A stretch of 64,000 nucleotides of DNA from Bacillus sp. HMF5848 (GCF_003944835.1 NZ_RWIV01000001.1:1775501-1839500), one strand, 5' to 3'; numbered from the stretch's first letter, positions 46,946-56,943 are shown. A program made the numbers and translations. The notes: generated by a model not told the origin, from the letters alone.

Positions 46946-48415
46946 ATGTATTTAAGGGAACTACTTTCTGCTCTGCATCATAATATTGAGGTATCAAATG
47001 ATAGTAATCCAATGATTACAGGTATATCTATGGATAATAGAAGTGTAGAAAGTGGCAATTTATTTGTGTGTATTAAAGGTCATCGCTTTGACGGGCATAA
47101 GTTTGCAACAGATGCTGTTTCAAAAGGTGCAGTTGCTATTTTGGCTGAAGCTCCTGTTGATGTTTCTGTACCAGTCATTATGGTTAAAGATTCTAGACGT
47201 GCGCTCGCTATAATAGCAGATGTTTTTTTTGGTCAACCGTCACACAAGCTTCATGTGGTGGGGGTAACCGGGACGAATGGTAAAACAACAACTACTCATA
47301 TAATAGACTATATTTGTCAAAAGGCTAATAAAAAAACAGGATTAATTGGAACAATGTATATGAAAATCAACAACCTTGCATATGATGTAGTAAATACTAC
47401 ACCAGAATCCTTAACATTACAAAAAGCATTTTATGATATGGTAGAAACAAATACTGATATTGTAACGATGGAGGTATCCTCTCACGCTTTGGACCTTGGT
47501 AGAGTTCATGGAGTTGATTTTAACGTAGCTGTGTTTACAAATTTAACGCAGGACCACCTTGACTATCATCAGACAATGGATGAATACAGGCGAGCGAAAG
47601 GCCTTCTGTTTGCGCAATTGGGAAATACTTTTTCAGTTGATAAACCAAAGTTCGCAGTATTAAATGGTGATGATGAAGCAACAGCTCAATATACCCGAAG
47701 TACCTGTGCCCATGTATATACTTACGGGATTCACAATGATTGTGATATTATGGCATTCGATATAAACACTACAGCTACTGGCACTGAGTTTAAACTTAAG
47801 ACGCCGTTTGGTACAACAGATGTATCGATGAGGCTAATGGGACAATTCAGTATTTATAATGTGATGGCAGCAGTAGGTGCTTGCTTAGTTTCAGGTATTT
47901 CACTAAAAACTATTGTTGAGAGCATACAATCGTTTACAGGGGTACCTGGGCGATTTGAAGCTGTTGATGCGGGACAAGACTTTTCTGTTATAGTTGATTA
48001 TTGTCACACTCCAGACAGCCTAGAAAATGTGTTGAAAACTATACAACAGTTTTCAACAAAAAAAATTATAACTGTAGTGGGGTGTGGTGGGGATAGAGAT
48101 AAGATGAAACGCCCAATTATGGCAAAACTAGCAAGTGAGTACAGTGACATAGCTATCTTTACGTCTGATAATCCTCGTACTGAAGACCCTTCGGCTATCC
48201 TGGCAGACATGGAGGCTGGCGTAAAAGGAGAAGCGTTTATCTCGATTGTTGATCGGAAGAAAGCAATTGAACATGCCATTGTAAATGCCGAGCAAGGAGA
48301 TATTATATTAATTGCAGGAAAAGGTCACGAAACATACCAAATTATTGGCGACAAAACTTTGCCATTCGATGACCGTGAAGTTGCAAAGAATGCCATTAAG
48401 GAGAAATTAATGTGA
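46946..48415 (+). CDS. murE: UDP-MurNAc-tripeptide synthetase MurE (meso-DAP adding)
   Basis: A 489-residue Mur ligase that adds the third residue of the stem peptide. The P-loop GVTGTNGKTTTTH lies near 111-123, the carbamylated-lysine region and MEVSSHALDLGRV follow, and the substrate motif DNPRTEDP (near 414) predicts that it uses meso-diaminopimelate, not lysine. The ATG at 46946 matches the family start; a TTG at 46928 would add six residues. The stop overlaps the GTG of the next gene by four bases (48412-48415). Confidence 0.96.
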   Translation: MYLRELLSALHHNIEVSNDSNPMITGISMDNRSVESGNLFVCIKGHRFDGHKFATDAVSKGAVAILAEAPVDVSVPVIMVKDSRRALAIIADVFFGQPSHKLHVVGVTGTNGKTTTTHIIDYICQKANKKTGLIGTMYMKINNLAYDVVNTTPESLTLQKAFYDMVETNTDIVTMEVSSHALDLGRVHGVDFNVAVFTNLTQDHLDYHQTMDEYRRAKGLLFAQLGNTFSVDKPKFAVLNGDDEATAQYTRSTCAHVYTYGIHNDCDIMAFDINTTATGTEFKLKTPFGTTDVSMRLMGQFSIYNVMAAVGACLVSGISLKTIVESIQSFTGVPGRFEAVDAGQDFSVIVDYCHTPDSLENVLKTIQQFSTKKIITVVGCGGDRDKMKRPIMAKLASEYSDIAIFTSDNPRTEDPSAILADMEAGVKGEAFISIVDRKKAIEHAIVNAEQGDIILIAGKGHETYQIIGDKTLPFDDREVAKNAIKEKLM

Positions 48416-48852
48416 GATTTTCATTTGCAGATGTACAACAGGTAGCCCGTCAATGTTGTGGTGTTTATAATGACGATGTCACTATTGAGGCATATATGTT
48501 TTCGCCTGACAAGCAAATTTCAAAAAGTTTGTACATCACTGTTAGTAAAGATGAGATTCCACTTAATAAAGCTATCGAAAATGGTGCTATTGCAGCTGTA
48601 CTACCGATAGGTGCAAAAGTTCCAAAGTATACACCTACCCATTTTCCTGTTTTTTTTATTAACAATGTTTTACAAGGTGTGTATGTATTACTTGACACTT
48701 ATGTGAATAGGTTTGATAAAGAGGGAGATAAAAAAACTAAGCCTATGTGTGTCGACGGTGTAAATGATTGGTTACAGACGCAACATATTAGTGAAGAAGA
48801 ATTAATTAAATGGCATAAGTTACTTGCTAAGTGGCAAGAAGTTGATAAATAA
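48412..48852 (+). CDS. free-standing MurF-N-like domain protein, unknown function
   Basis: A 146-residue protein that resembles only the N-terminal, UDP-binding-type domain of Mur ligases, best Mur[16 protein letters not shown], a central strand [13 protein letters not shown], then [19 protein letters not shown] and [17 protein letters not shown], which line up with the MurF pattern of domain 1. It stops there: there is no P-loop (GTNGKTT), no central ATPase domain and no ligase C-terminal domain. The C terminus is charged and helical. Its GTG start overlaps the murE stop by four bases, so it is translationally coupled to murE, and mraY follows after 17 bases. It could be a relic or a regulator; no function is proposed. 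Confidence 0.75.
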   Translation: MRFSFADVQQVARQCCGVYNDDVTIEAYMFSPDKQISKSLYITVSKDEIPLNKAIENGAIAAVLPIGAKVPKYTPTHFPVFFINNVLQGVYVLLDTYVNRFDKEGDKKTKPMCVDGVNDWLQTQHISEEELIKWHKLLAKWQEVDK

Positions 48853-48869
48853 GGAGGGGGACATTACTT

Positions 48870-49844
48870 ATGATCGAACAAGCGATTTTAATTTCCATCA
48901 TTGTTGCATTTGCGATTACTACAATTTCTTCCCCTTTCTTCATACCTTTTCTTAGAAAACTTAAGTTTGGGCAAAGTATACGTGAAGAAGGGCCAGCATC
49001 ACATCAAAAAAAATCAGGCACTCCGACGATGGGTGGGATAATGATTGTCCTAGCAGCTATTGTCACAACAGTGATTGTAGCATTAATATATGAATTGTTC
49101 TCAATAGAGATAGCATTGCTACTATTTGTGACATTAGGATACGGCTTATTAGGGTTTTTAGATGACTATATAAAAGTAGTATTGAAGCGGAATTTAGGAT
49201 TAACATCTAAACAAAAGTTAATAGGACAAATTGTTATAGCTCTTATTTTTTATTTTGTTTTTCAAATGTTTCAATTTTCAACAGAGATTACGATTCCAGG
49301 TACAAATTTCGAACTAAATCTAGGTTGGGCATACGCGCTTTTAATCATTTTTATGTTGGTTGGTGGCTCGAATGCAGTGAATCTTACTGACGGTTTGGAT
49401 GGTTTGTTAGCCGGGACAGCAGCTATTGCATTTGGTGCATATGCTATTCTAGCTTGGAACCAGTCTCAATATGATGTTGCCATCTTTTCATTAGCGGTAG
49501 TTGGCGCAGTGCTAGGGTTTTTAGTGTTCAATGCTCATCCAGCAAAAGTTTTTATGGGCGATACTGGATCACTTGCTCTTGGGGGAGCTATTGTTACAGT
49601 TGCCATTTTAACAAAGCTAGAGATTTTATTAATTATTATTGGTGGCGTATTTGTTATAGAAACACTTTCAGTTATTATGCAAGTCATTTCATTTAAAACA
49701 ACTGGTAAAAGAATTTTTAGAATGAGTCCGTTACATCATCATTACGAGTTAATTGGCTGGTCGGAGTGGCGTGTCGTTGTAACCTTCTGGTCCGTAGGTT
49801 TATTGTTTGCAATACTCGCAATCTATATTGAGGTGTGGTTATAA
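48870..49844 (+). CDS. mraY: phospho-MurNAc-pentapeptide transferase MraY
   Basis: A 324-residue polytopic membrane enzyme that moves phospho-MurNAc-pentapeptide from UDP to undecaprenyl phosphate, making lipid I. The family motifs are present: [14 protein letters not shown] with the aspartate pair, [23 protein letters not shown] and the C-terminal PLHHHYEL. The start ATG follows ggagggggac. MurD follows with its TTG directly after the stop. Confidence 0.97.
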   Translation: MIEQAILISIIVAFAITTISSPFFIPFLRKLKFGQSIREEGPASHQKKSGTPTMGGIMIVLAAIVTTVIVALIYELFSIEIALLLFVTLGYGLLGFLDDYIKVVLKRNLGLTSKQKLIGQIVIALIFYFVFQMFQFSTEITIPGTNFELNLGWAYALLIIFMLVGGSNAVNLTDGLDGLLAGTAAIAFGAYAILAWNQSQYDVAIFSLAVVGAVLGFLVFNAHPAKVFMGDTGSLALGGAIVTVAILTKLEILLIIIGGVFVIETLSVIMQVISFKTTGKRIFRMSPLHHHYELIGWSEWRVVVTFWSVGLLFAILAIYIEVWL

Positions 49845-51209
49845 TTGAAAAATGTAAATAATTTTCAAAATAAAACAGTTATTGTTTTAGGGCTAGCAAA
49901 GAGTGGTGTAGCAGCTGCTAAGCTTTTAATAAAACTTGGGGCACATGTTGTTGTTAATGACAGAGAGGATATATCAACAGACCCACACGCCCTAGAGTTA
50001 TCTGAATTAGGAGCACGTGTTGTTGGGAATGGTCATCCATTATCGTTGTTAGACGATGATGTTTTTTGTGTTGTAAAAAACCCTGGCATCCCACACAGTA
50101 TACCTTTTTTACAAAAAGCAGTTAAAAAGAACATACCAATTTTTACGGAAGTGGAACTTGCCTATTTAATTAGTGACGCACCATTTATTGGTATAACAGG
50201 GTCTAATGGTAAAACAACAACAACTACTTTAATTTTTGAGATGTTAAATCAAGGGGAGAAACAACCACTTATTGCGGGGAATATAGGCACAGTAGCTTGT
50301 GAAGTAGCGCAGCATGCTAGAGAGGATAATGTAATTGTTACTGAGCTGTCTTCCTTTCAATTACTGGGTATCACGAATTATAGACCTAAAATAGCCGTGC
50401 TTCTTAACATATTCGATGCTCATCTAGATTATCATGGGACACGTGAAGAATATATGAAGGCAAAAGGCAATATATTCTTAAATCAAACGGATGAGGATTT
50501 CGCGGTAGTTAATGCAGATGATTCTGATGTTTCAAATATTGCGGCGAATATTCTTGCAAACAAAGTACCGTTTTCAACTAAGCAAATTGTTCAAGATGGT
50601 GCATATATCAAGGATGATACTGTGTATTATCGCGATGAAAAAATTATTGAAATTGCTCAAATTGCTTTACCTGGTACCCATAATCTTGAAAACATTCTAG
50701 CAGCTATATGTGTTGCTAAACTGTTAAATGTAGATAATAAAGCGATTTGTAATGTATTATCAACCTTCTCGTCAGTTAAACATCGTCTACAGTTTGTGGA
50801 TGAAATTGAAGGGCGTCGTTTCTACAATGATTCCAAGGCCACTAATATTTTAGCAACATCAAAGGCTTTGTCCGCATTTAAAAAGGATGTTATTCTGCTC
50901 GCGGGTGGGTTAGATCGCGGCAATGAGTTTGATGAACTTATACCGTTTTTGCAAAATGTTAAAGTTACAGTCACTTTTGGTCAAACAGCAGAAAAAATTG
51001 AAGAGGCATGTAAAAAGGCGGGAATAAATTTAACCGTTCGTGTCGATAATGTGGAACAAGCAGTAAAAACAGCTTTTGATATCTCTAGTGAAGGGGATAC
51101 CGTACTTTTATCGCCTGCTTGTGCAAGTTGGGACCAGTACAAGACATTCGAGGAAAGAGGCGAGCGATTTATAAAAGCTGTCCTTTCTCTAAAAAAGGAA
51201 ATGGCATAA
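49845..51209 (+). CDS. murD: UDP-MurNAc-alanine D-glutamate ligase MurD
   Basis: A 454-residue Mur ligase that adds D-glutamate to UDP-MurNAc-L-Ala. It has an N-terminal Rossmann domain ([17 protein letters not shown]), the ATP P-loop [14 protein letters not shown] near 117, and the C-terminal domain with FYNDSKATN and [11 protein letters not shown] start at 49845 follows gaggtg in the mraY end and abuts the mraY stop. Confidence 0.96.
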   Translation: MKNVNNFQNKTVIVLGLAKSGVAAAKLLIKLGAHVVVNDREDISTDPHALELSELGARVVGNGHPLSLLDDDVFCVVKNPGIPHSIPFLQKAVKKNIPIFTEVELAYLISDAPFIGITGSNGKTTTTTLIFEMLNQGEKQPLIAGNIGTVACEVAQHAREDNVIVTELSSFQLLGITNYRPKIAVLLNIFDAHLDYHGTREEYMKAKGNIFLNQTDEDFAVVNADDSDVSNIAANILANKVPFSTKQIVQDGAYIKDDTVYYRDEKIIEIAQIALPGTHNLENILAAICVAKLLNVDNKAICNVLSTFSSVKHRLQFVDEIEGRRFYNDSKATNILATSKALSAFKKDVILLAGGLDRGNEFDELIPFLQNVKVTVTFGQTAEKIEEACKKAGINLTVRVDNVEQAVKTAFDISSEGDTVLLSPACASWDQYKTFEERGERFIKAVLSLKKEMA

Positions 51210-51248
51210 TTAAGGATGTGTAATTCATTCTAATTGTTACAAGCCGTG

Positions 51249-51256
51249 CATACACT
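51249..51256 (+). promoter_or_regulatory. sigma E -10-like box before spoVE
   Basis: The octamer catacact agrees with the sigma E -10 type element (CATACANT), about 95 bases upstream of spoVE. The matching -35 region is only weak. spoVE in B. subtilis has sigma E-dependent expression. Confidence 0.35.
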
Positions 51257-51350
51257 TTATAAAAAGGCTTGGCCACAAGAAAGCATTGGACCTAATGAGC
51301 TCCATGCTACATAGCGCATCAAGCCCAGATCTTACGTTAGAGGTGTTATT

Positions 51351-52451
51351 ATGGCGGCGAAACGTTCATCTCCTGATTTTTTACTCATTATCTTAACGCT
51401 AGTTTTATTAGCGGTTGGGCTTATAATGGTATATAGTGCTAGTGCCATATGGGCTACTTATAAGTTTGATGACTCGTTTTTTTTCGCAAAACGACAACTA
51501 TTATTTGCTGGAATAGGAATTATAGCGATGTTTTTTATTATGAATATTGATTATTGGACATGGCGTACATATGCCAAGTTTTTAATCATTATTTGTTTTG
51601 TACTATTAATACTCGTTTTAATTCCGGGTATTGGAATGGAACGAAACGGTTCTCGGAGTTGGATTGGAGTAGGTGCATTTTCCATTCAACCATCAGAATT
51701 TATGAAACTTGCTATGATAGCTTTTTTAGCCAAATATCTGTCAGAAAACCAAAAGAAAATTACATCTTTCAAACAAGGGTTATTACCATCGTTAAGCCTT
51801 GCTTTCACAGCATTTGCAATCATAATGCTTCAGCCTGATTTAGGTACTGGTACAGTTATGATGGGAACGTGTATTGTTATGATTTATGTTGCTGGGGCAA
51901 GGATAAGTCACTTTGTTGGTCTAGGCCTTGTTGGGGTAGCTGGTTTTGTTGCCTTAATTTTATCTGCACCTTATCGGATAAAGAGGATTACCTCCTTTTT
52001 AGACCCATGGGAGGATCCGTTAGGAAGTGGATTTCAAATTATTCAGTCGCTTTATGCAATAGGGCCAGGAGGATTATTTGGTCTCGGATTAGGACAAAGT
52101 CGACAAAAGTTCTTTTATCTCCCAGAGCCGCAAACTGATTTCATTTTTGCTATCTTAGCTGAAGAACTCGGATTCATCGGTGGCTCACTCGTTTTATTGC
52201 TTTTTGCTCTGTTATTATGGCGTGGTGTAAGAATAGCGTTAGGTGCTCCTGACTTATATGGTAGCTTCTTAGGTATCGGAATTATAGCGATGGTTGCTAT
52301 TCAGGTTATAATAAATATTGGAGTTGTTACAGGGTTAATGCCTGTGACAGGTATTACGCTTCCGTTCTTAAGCTATGGTGGATCTTCTTTGACATTAATG
52401 CTAATGGCTATAGGAGTTTTGTTAAATATTAGCCGATATGCTCGTTACTAA
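51351..52451 (+). CDS. spoVE: SpoVE, sporulation SEDS protein
   Basis: A 366-residue SEDS-family glycan polymerase, paralogue of FtsW (2591) and expected to act with SpoVD in cortex synthesis. Conserved segments include VYSASA, QPSEFMKLAMIAF, QPDLGTG, LPEPQTDFIFAI and LPFLSYGGSSL near the C terminus. The ATG at 51351 follows agaggtgtt. The frame is complete, ending NISRYARY, so the loss of murG after it is not a truncation of spoVE. A terminator follows. Confidence 0.95.
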   Translation: MAAKRSSPDFLLIILTLVLLAVGLIMVYSASAIWATYKFDDSFFFAKRQLLFAGIGIIAMFFIMNIDYWTWRTYAKFLIIICFVLLILVLIPGIGMERNGSRSWIGVGAFSIQPSEFMKLAMIAFLAKYLSENQKKITSFKQGLLPSLSLAFTAFAIIMLQPDLGTGTVMMGTCIVMIYVAGARISHFVGLGLVGVAGFVALILSAPYRIKRITSFLDPWEDPLGSGFQIIQSLYAIGPGGLFGLGLGQSRQKFFYLPEPQTDFIFAILAEELGFIGGSLVLLLFALLLWRGVRIALGAPDLYGSFLGIGIIAMVAIQVIINIGVVTGLMPVTGITLPFLSYGGSSLTLMLMAIGVLLNISRYARY

Positions 52452-52507
52452 TCGCAAAATGAGCGGCTCATACTAAATATTCTCTTGATATTCTATTGGT
52501 ATTAACG

Positions 52508-52540
52508 GAAACCCTGTTCATTTGGCAGGGTTTCATTTTT
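52508..52540 (+). terminator. terminator after spoVE
   Basis: A perfect 9-bp stem, gaaaccctg / cagggtttc, with a 9-base loop and a T-run. In B. subtilis the transcript would continue into murG. Confidence 0.88.
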
Positions 52541-53127
52541 CTGTATAAATGAAACGTGTACTTGAAAAAATTCACACAAAAATTGTACAAAAAGCAAACA
52601 TTCGAAAACAGGCATTAACAATTATTGGATTTGAGCGTAAAATAAAATTTAGATAATTTCAAAAATAATTTATCCTACATATGTGAGTATGAATATAAAG
52701 TATAAAATACTGTAATAATCAGAATTAACAGCAGATTTAATGAGAACAGGATTAATGATATACTCTTACTAAAACAAAGACTTATGTTTTAAATTTTAGC
52801 TCTGTTAAACTTTGTTGTTGAATTTCGCTACATTGCGCTCGCTTTCCGCGGGCTGGCCGTGAGCCTCCTCTGCGCATGCGGGGTCTCACGCCTGCCACTA
52901 CATCCCGCTGGAGTCTCGCGCATTTCGCTACTATGAACATATTCAAAAATCAACACTCACCTTTAACAGAGCCTAAATTTAAATTTTTTATAATCTATTT
53001 TTGTATTTTTGTATTAAGAAATTATTAAGCCATCTAAAAAATCAACTTAGGCATTTTAAATGCATACGATATAACACTATTACAAGACACAATGACAATA
53101 CTAATTGCCATAAGGAGGTAGGTTTTT
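52541..53127. other. spoVE-murB gap lacking murG
   Basis: The stretch between spoVE and murB holds no protein-coding frame of useful size; murG, expected here in Bacillus, is absent. It contains the 190-bp element at 52791-52980 and A/T-rich flanks. Promoter elements for murB must be here, close to the taaggaggtagg ribosome site at 53111; I could not fix them. Confidence 0.75.
52791..52980. mobile_element. MITE-like element with 31-bp inverted ends
   Basis: Left end 52791-52821 and right end 52950-52980 are inverted copies: reading the right end as reverse complement gives aaatttaggctctgttaaag versus aaattttagctctgttaaac on the left, and both end tgttga. The inner part is G/C-rich, with cgctttccgcgggctgg and cccgctggagtctcgcg near the ends, a pattern I recognise from dispersed Bacillaceae repeats. 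It has no gene, so it would move only with help from an outside enzyme. Confidence 0.78.
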
Positions 53128-54036
53128 ATGAATGCTTTGAAGCAACGGCTCGAACAAGCTAACATTGGCTTAGTAAAAGAGAACGAACCATTAAAAAATC
53201 ATACGACAATAAAAATTGGTGGTCCCGCAGAGGTATTTGTAATTCCAAAAGATGTTGACAGTTTAAAACAGGTTATTAATATTTTACGTGAAGAGAATGT
53301 AATGTGGCGTGCAATAGGTAGAGGTTCTAATTTGCTAGTATCAGATAAGGGGATTGACGGTGTTGTAATAAAGCTTGGAGAAGGATTAGACACTATCGAT
53401 ATTAAGGATAATGAGGTGCTAGTTGGTGGAGGATATCCGCTTATTAAGCTTGCGATGCTTGTAAGTAAGCAAGGTTTATCGGGATTACAATTTGCAAGTG
53501 GTATTCCTGGTTCTGTAGGTGGTGCTGTTTATATGAACGCAGGTGCACATGGCAGTGATATATCCAAAGTATTGAAAAAAGCACATATATTGTTTAATGA
53601 TGGTACGATGGAGTGGTTAACTTCGGAAGAGATGCAATTTTCATATCGTACTAGTATACTGCAAAAGGAACGTCCTGGGATTTGTATTGAAGCTGTATTT
53701 GAACTGCTGAAGGGAGACAAGGATGAAATCGTTAAGGAAATGTTGAAAAATAAGGATTATCGTAGGGATACTCAACCGTGGAATTATCCTTGTGCTGGTA
53801 GTATTTTTCGCAATCCTCTTCCTAATTATGCAGGAAAGCTTATTGAAGTAGCTGGTTTGAAAGGGTATCAAATTGGTGGTGCTCAAATCTCTGAAATGCA
53901 TGCCAATTTTATTGTGAACGTAGGTGATGCGAAAGCACAGGACGTATTAGATTTAATTGAGCACGTTCAACATACAATATTTGATTTATATGAAGTTAAA
54001 ATGCATACTGAGGTTGAAATAATAGGACGAAAGTAG
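53128..54036 (+). CDS. murB: UDP-N-acetylenolpyruvoylglucosamine reductase MurB
   Basis: A 302-residue FAD enzyme that reduces UDP-GlcNAc-enolpyruvate to UDP-MurNAc with NADPH. It belongs to the short type-II group, lacking the extra loop of the E. coli form. FAD and substrate segments are [37 protein letters not shown] with the catalytic tyrosine/arginine, and [10 protein letters not shown] with the catalytic serine. The ATG at 53128 follows taaggaggtagg. In B. subtilis it directly follows murG; here it follows the MITE-like element. Confidence 0.96.
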   Translation: MNALKQRLEQANIGLVKENEPLKNHTTIKIGGPAEVFVIPKDVDSLKQVINILREENVMWRAIGRGSNLLVSDKGIDGVVIKLGEGLDTIDIKDNEVLVGGGYPLIKLAMLVSKQGLSGLQFASGIPGSVGGAVYMNAGAHGSDISKVLKKAHILFNDGTMEWLTSEEMQFSYRTSILQKERPGICIEAVFELLKGDKDEIVKEMLKNKDYRRDTQPWNYPCAGSIFRNPLPNYAGKLIEVAGLKGYQIGGAQISEMHANFIVNVGDAKAQDVLDLIEHVQHTIFDLYEVKMHTEVEIIGRK

Positions 54037-54099
54037 TGTAACTTCTGTATCCCAGTTGAAAATATTTTGTGATATAATATAGAAAATGATTATGGACAG

Positions 54100-54128
54100 A
54101 CGGCATAACATGTTATGCCGTTTGTTTT
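54100..54128. terminator. 22-bp perfect palindrome between murB and divIB
   Basis: acggcataaca joined to its exact complement tgttatgccgt (54100-54121), followed by ttgttttg. It may be a terminator of murB or an element in the divIB leader; a tataat hexamer lies about 30 bases upstream. Confidence 0.6.
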
Positions 54129-54217
54129 GATAATATAATTATTTACAAATAAAAATATGGATATTTTTTAACAAATTTAAATGAGGATAGTTTGGTGAAA
54201 TTACAGGGGTGGATTGT

Positions 54218-55030
54218 TTGCCAACAAAAAAAGTTATCTCATTAGAAGAGCGCGTACCAAAATTAAAGCATGAGAAAAAAAAGCGTGCTAATCGTGCATT
54301 GATTACATATGTGTTACTTTTGTTTATAGTCATAATTTCTATTGTGTACTTGCAATCACCATACAGTAAGGTGAAAGTTATCACCATAACGGGTAATACA
54401 CATGTTGGCGAAGATACCATAAGAGAACTGTCTGCAATATCCGAACAAACAAATTTTTGGGCAGTTAATAAACAAAAGATAGTAAACAAAGTAAAGATGC
54501 ATGTACAGATAAAGAATGCTGCGGTTGTTAAAAAGTTTCCAAATGAAATTATAATTAAAGTCACAGAGTTTAACCGTATAGCCTACTTAACAGACTCAGC
54601 TGGAGTATATTTACCGATCCTTGAAAATGGACAAGTCCTTGATGAAAAAAACGTAACACTCCCTCCTATGGATGCGCCGATCTTGGTGGGGTGGAAGGAA
54701 GCGGATATTATTCAAGAGTTTTCGACTGAGCTTGAGCTACTACCTGAGGCGATTCGGAACGCAATTTCTGAAGTGCATTACACACCTGATCAAACGGACT
54801 TGTCGCTTATAACGTTATATATGAATGATGGGCGAGAGATTAGTGCGACGATTCATCAATTTGCAAAGAAAATGTCTTCGTATCCAGCAATAGTTGCTGA
54901 GCTTGATCCGAACATAAAAGGTATCATTCATCTAGAAGTAGGAGCTTTCTTTAAAGAGTATGAACAACAGGAACAATCCGACGTGGCTGATGAAACAGAA
55001 GGAGCAGTAAATGATGAAAGTGAAGGGTAA
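54218..55030 (+). CDS. divIB: cell division protein DivIB (FtsQ)
   Basis: A 270-residue bitopic membrane protein with a basic cytoplasmic N terminus (LEERVPKLKHEKKKRAN), one membrane helix (about 32-50), a POTRA domain (about 55-125: VKVITITGNTHV), the beta domain and an acidic tail. It joins FtsL and DivIC in the divisome. The TTG at 54218 lies 5 bases behind aggggtgg; the GTG at 54209 overlaps that site. The ylxW start lies inside its last codons. Confidence 0.92.
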   Translation: MPTKKVISLEERVPKLKHEKKKRANRALITYVLLLFIVIISIVYLQSPYSKVKVITITGNTHVGEDTIRELSAISEQTNFWAVNKQKIVNKVKMHVQIKNAAVVKKFPNEIIIKVTEFNRIAYLTDSAGVYLPILENGQVLDEKNVTLPPMDAPILVGWKEADIIQEFSTELELLPEAIRNAISEVHYTPDQTDLSLITLYMNDGREISATIHQFAKKMSSYPAIVAELDPNIKGIIHLEVGAFFKEYEQQEQSDVADETEGAVNDESEG

Positions 55031-55718
55031 ACATGTTATTTTGTCATTCGTATGTTTAGTCCTTGGTTTTATGATTTCCTACTCTTATCAAATTACAAAA
55101 AACGGTAATAAGGAAACTAAAACGATCACTGATAACCAATGGGAACGAGAAAATACGTACTTGGCAATGATAATAAATCAGGAGCAAAAAAATAGAGAGC
55201 TTAAACAGGCGGTATTTGAAAAACAGGAACAGTTACGCAAGCTCGAAGAGGAGATTGGTAAACAAGATCAAGTGCTATTTAATTTAGTAGAAGAAATTGA
55301 TAAATACCGACTTTATGTTGGTGAATATAGTGTTCATGGTCCAGGAGTTGTCGTTTCCTTAGAGGACGCTTCGTATATACCTACAGAAGCAAATGTAAAT
55401 AATTATATTGTTCATGAGGCTCATATTTTTAAAGTAATTACAGAGCTTATTATATCTGGTGCGGAAGCTGTTGCTATAAATGGACAAAGGTTGTCTCATT
55501 CTTCTTATATTTATTGCAATGGACCAGTAATAAATGTTGATGGAACACAACATCCAGCACCATTTATTATTTCTGCTATTGGCGATCCGGATGTATTATA
55601 CCCTGCTTTAAACATTACGGGCGGTATAAAAGATCAGTTAGTAAATGATAATATTGTAATTAAGATAGAAAAAAAAGATGATATACTTTTAGATCCAATT
55701 ATTACGGATGGTGAGTGA
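55011..55718 (+). CDS. ylxW: YlxW, DUF881 family protein
   Basis: A 235-residue DUF881 protein with a membrane anchor (about 7-22) and an extracytoplasmic domain preceded by a coiled coil (about 45-85). DUF881 signatures are DASYIPTEANVNNYIVHE and AVAINGQRLSHSSYIYC. Function unknown, probably cell envelope. The ATG at 55011 is 6 bases behind aaggagc and overlaps divIB by 20 bases; ylxX overlaps its end. Confidence 0.9.
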   Translation: MMKVKGKHVILSFVCLVLGFMISYSYQITKNGNKETKTITDNQWERENTYLAMIINQEQKNRELKQAVFEKQEQLRKLEEEIGKQDQVLFNLVEEIDKYRLYVGEYSVHGPGVVVSLEDASYIPTEANVNNYIVHEAHIFKVITELIISGAEAVAINGQRLSHSSYIYCNGPVINVDGTQHPAPFIISAIGDPDVLYPALNITGGIKDQLVNDNIVIKIEKKDDILLDPIITDGE

Positions 55719-56460
55719 TAAGGAAAAAGTAGGTGGTATTTTGTTAAATAGACAGGCTTTAGTTTTTACAGTTATCACCATCATTATTGGTTTTATGATT
55801 GCTGTACAATTTCATACTACACAACAACCGGTTGTTCGTGAAACACGTGACATTTATGAACTCCGCGAGGATTTGAATAAGCTTATGGAAGAACAGCGGG
55901 TATTATTGCAAAAAATTCAAAATTACGAAGAAAATATCCATAAATATGAAACGGAAAAAAACAGAAGTAAACATACAACGTTACAGGATTCTCTTGAAAC
56001 AGTCAAAACAACAGCGGGAAAGACTAAAATTAGTGGCGAAGGTCTCGTATTGACTGTTAAACCTCTGTTTGCAGATATAACTTCTGGCACATTTATTCCT
56101 ACCATAAACCCGAGCTTGTTACACCTATTAATAAATGAGCTTAACACATACGGTGCAAAGCACATTTCTATTGATGGACAAAGACTAATCAATACAACGT
56201 CAATACGAGATGTAAATGGTGTAACGAAAATTGATAATTATCCAATTCAAACTCTCCCGATAGACATAAAAGTTATCGCTAAGGATGCTGAGAATTTATA
56301 TAATCGCATGAAAGTATCAAAGTCGTTAGACTATTTTGCTATTGAAAATCTTCAATTAATTGTATCGACACCAATAAACAAACTGACTTTACCAGCTGCT
56401 GACCAGTCCATTCGATTGCGATTTATGAAAGCAATCAAGACTGAAAAGGAGGATGGATAA
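55708..56460 (+). CDS. ylxX: YlxX, DUF881 family protein
   Basis: A 250-residue DUF881 protein, paralogue of YlxW and directly after it. It has a membrane anchor (about 18-35), a coiled coil (about 45-90) and the same domain with HISIDGQRLINTTSIRD. The start is uncertain: ATG 55708 overlaps ylxW, while TTG 55741 lies 4 bases behind aggtgg and would shorten it by 11 residues. Function unknown. sbp follows after 1 base. Confidence 0.86.
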   Translation: MVSDKEKVGGILLNRQALVFTVITIIIGFMIAVQFHTTQQPVVRETRDIYELREDLNKLMEEQRVLLQKIQNYEENIHKYETEKNRSKHTTLQDSLETVKTTAGKTKISGEGLVLTVKPLFADITSGTFIPTINPSLLHLLINELNTYGAKHISIDGQRLINTTSIRDVNGVTKIDNYPIQTLPIDIKVIAKDAENLYNRMKVSKSLDYFAIENLQLIVSTPINKLTLPAADQSIRLRFMKAIKTEKEDG

Positions 56461-56461
56461 A

Positions 56462-56812
56462 ATGTGGTTACCAGTAGTTGGTCTATTAATTGGGTTGTTA
56501 TTGGGAATACTTTCCGATTTTCGTGTACCAGATGAATACTCAAATTACTTATCAATAGCTGTTCTAGCTGCTCTTGATACGTTGTTTGGTGGAATTCGTG
56601 CTCATTTACAAGGAATATATGATAATCGAGTCTTTGTTTCAGGGTTTTTCTTTAATATCATTCTTGCTGCAAGTTTAGCTTTTCTAGGCGTTCATCTTGG
56701 TGTAGACTTGTATTTAGCAGCAGTATTTGCATTTGGTGTTCGTTTATTTCAAAATATAGCTGTTATTCGTCGTATGCTGTTAACAAGATGGAATAGACAA
56801 GAAGAAAAATAA
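56462..56812 (+). CDS. sbp: small basic protein Sbp (DUF1290)
   Basis: A 116-residue membrane protein with about three helices, nearly identical in its core (YSNYLSIAVLAALDTLFGG, RAHLQGIYDNRVFVSGFFFN) to B. subtilis Sbp. Function unknown; conserved before ftsA in Bacillus. The ATG at 56462 follows aaaggagga and lies 1 base after ylxX. An ATG at 56453 overlaps the site. Confidence 0.93.
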   Translation: MWLPVVGLLIGLLLGILSDFRVPDEYSNYLSIAVLAALDTLFGGIRAHLQGIYDNRVFVSGFFFNIILAASLAFLGVHLGVDLYLAAVFAFGVRLFQNIAVIRRMLLTRWNRQEEK

Positions 56813-56943
56813 TGAAAAATTTCCTATTTTTAAAGGAAATATTCGCCTTCTGTTGAATTATCTTAAATATGATGATATACAACATCCTAAATCTATAATA
56901 GATAATAATAACGATACATGAAAGATTGGGGAGGTGCCATAGA

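Noticed and set aside
54139-54564. A 141-codon minus-strand frame across the start of divIB
   Set aside because: It overlaps the real divIB on the other strand and has no known match or ribosome site.
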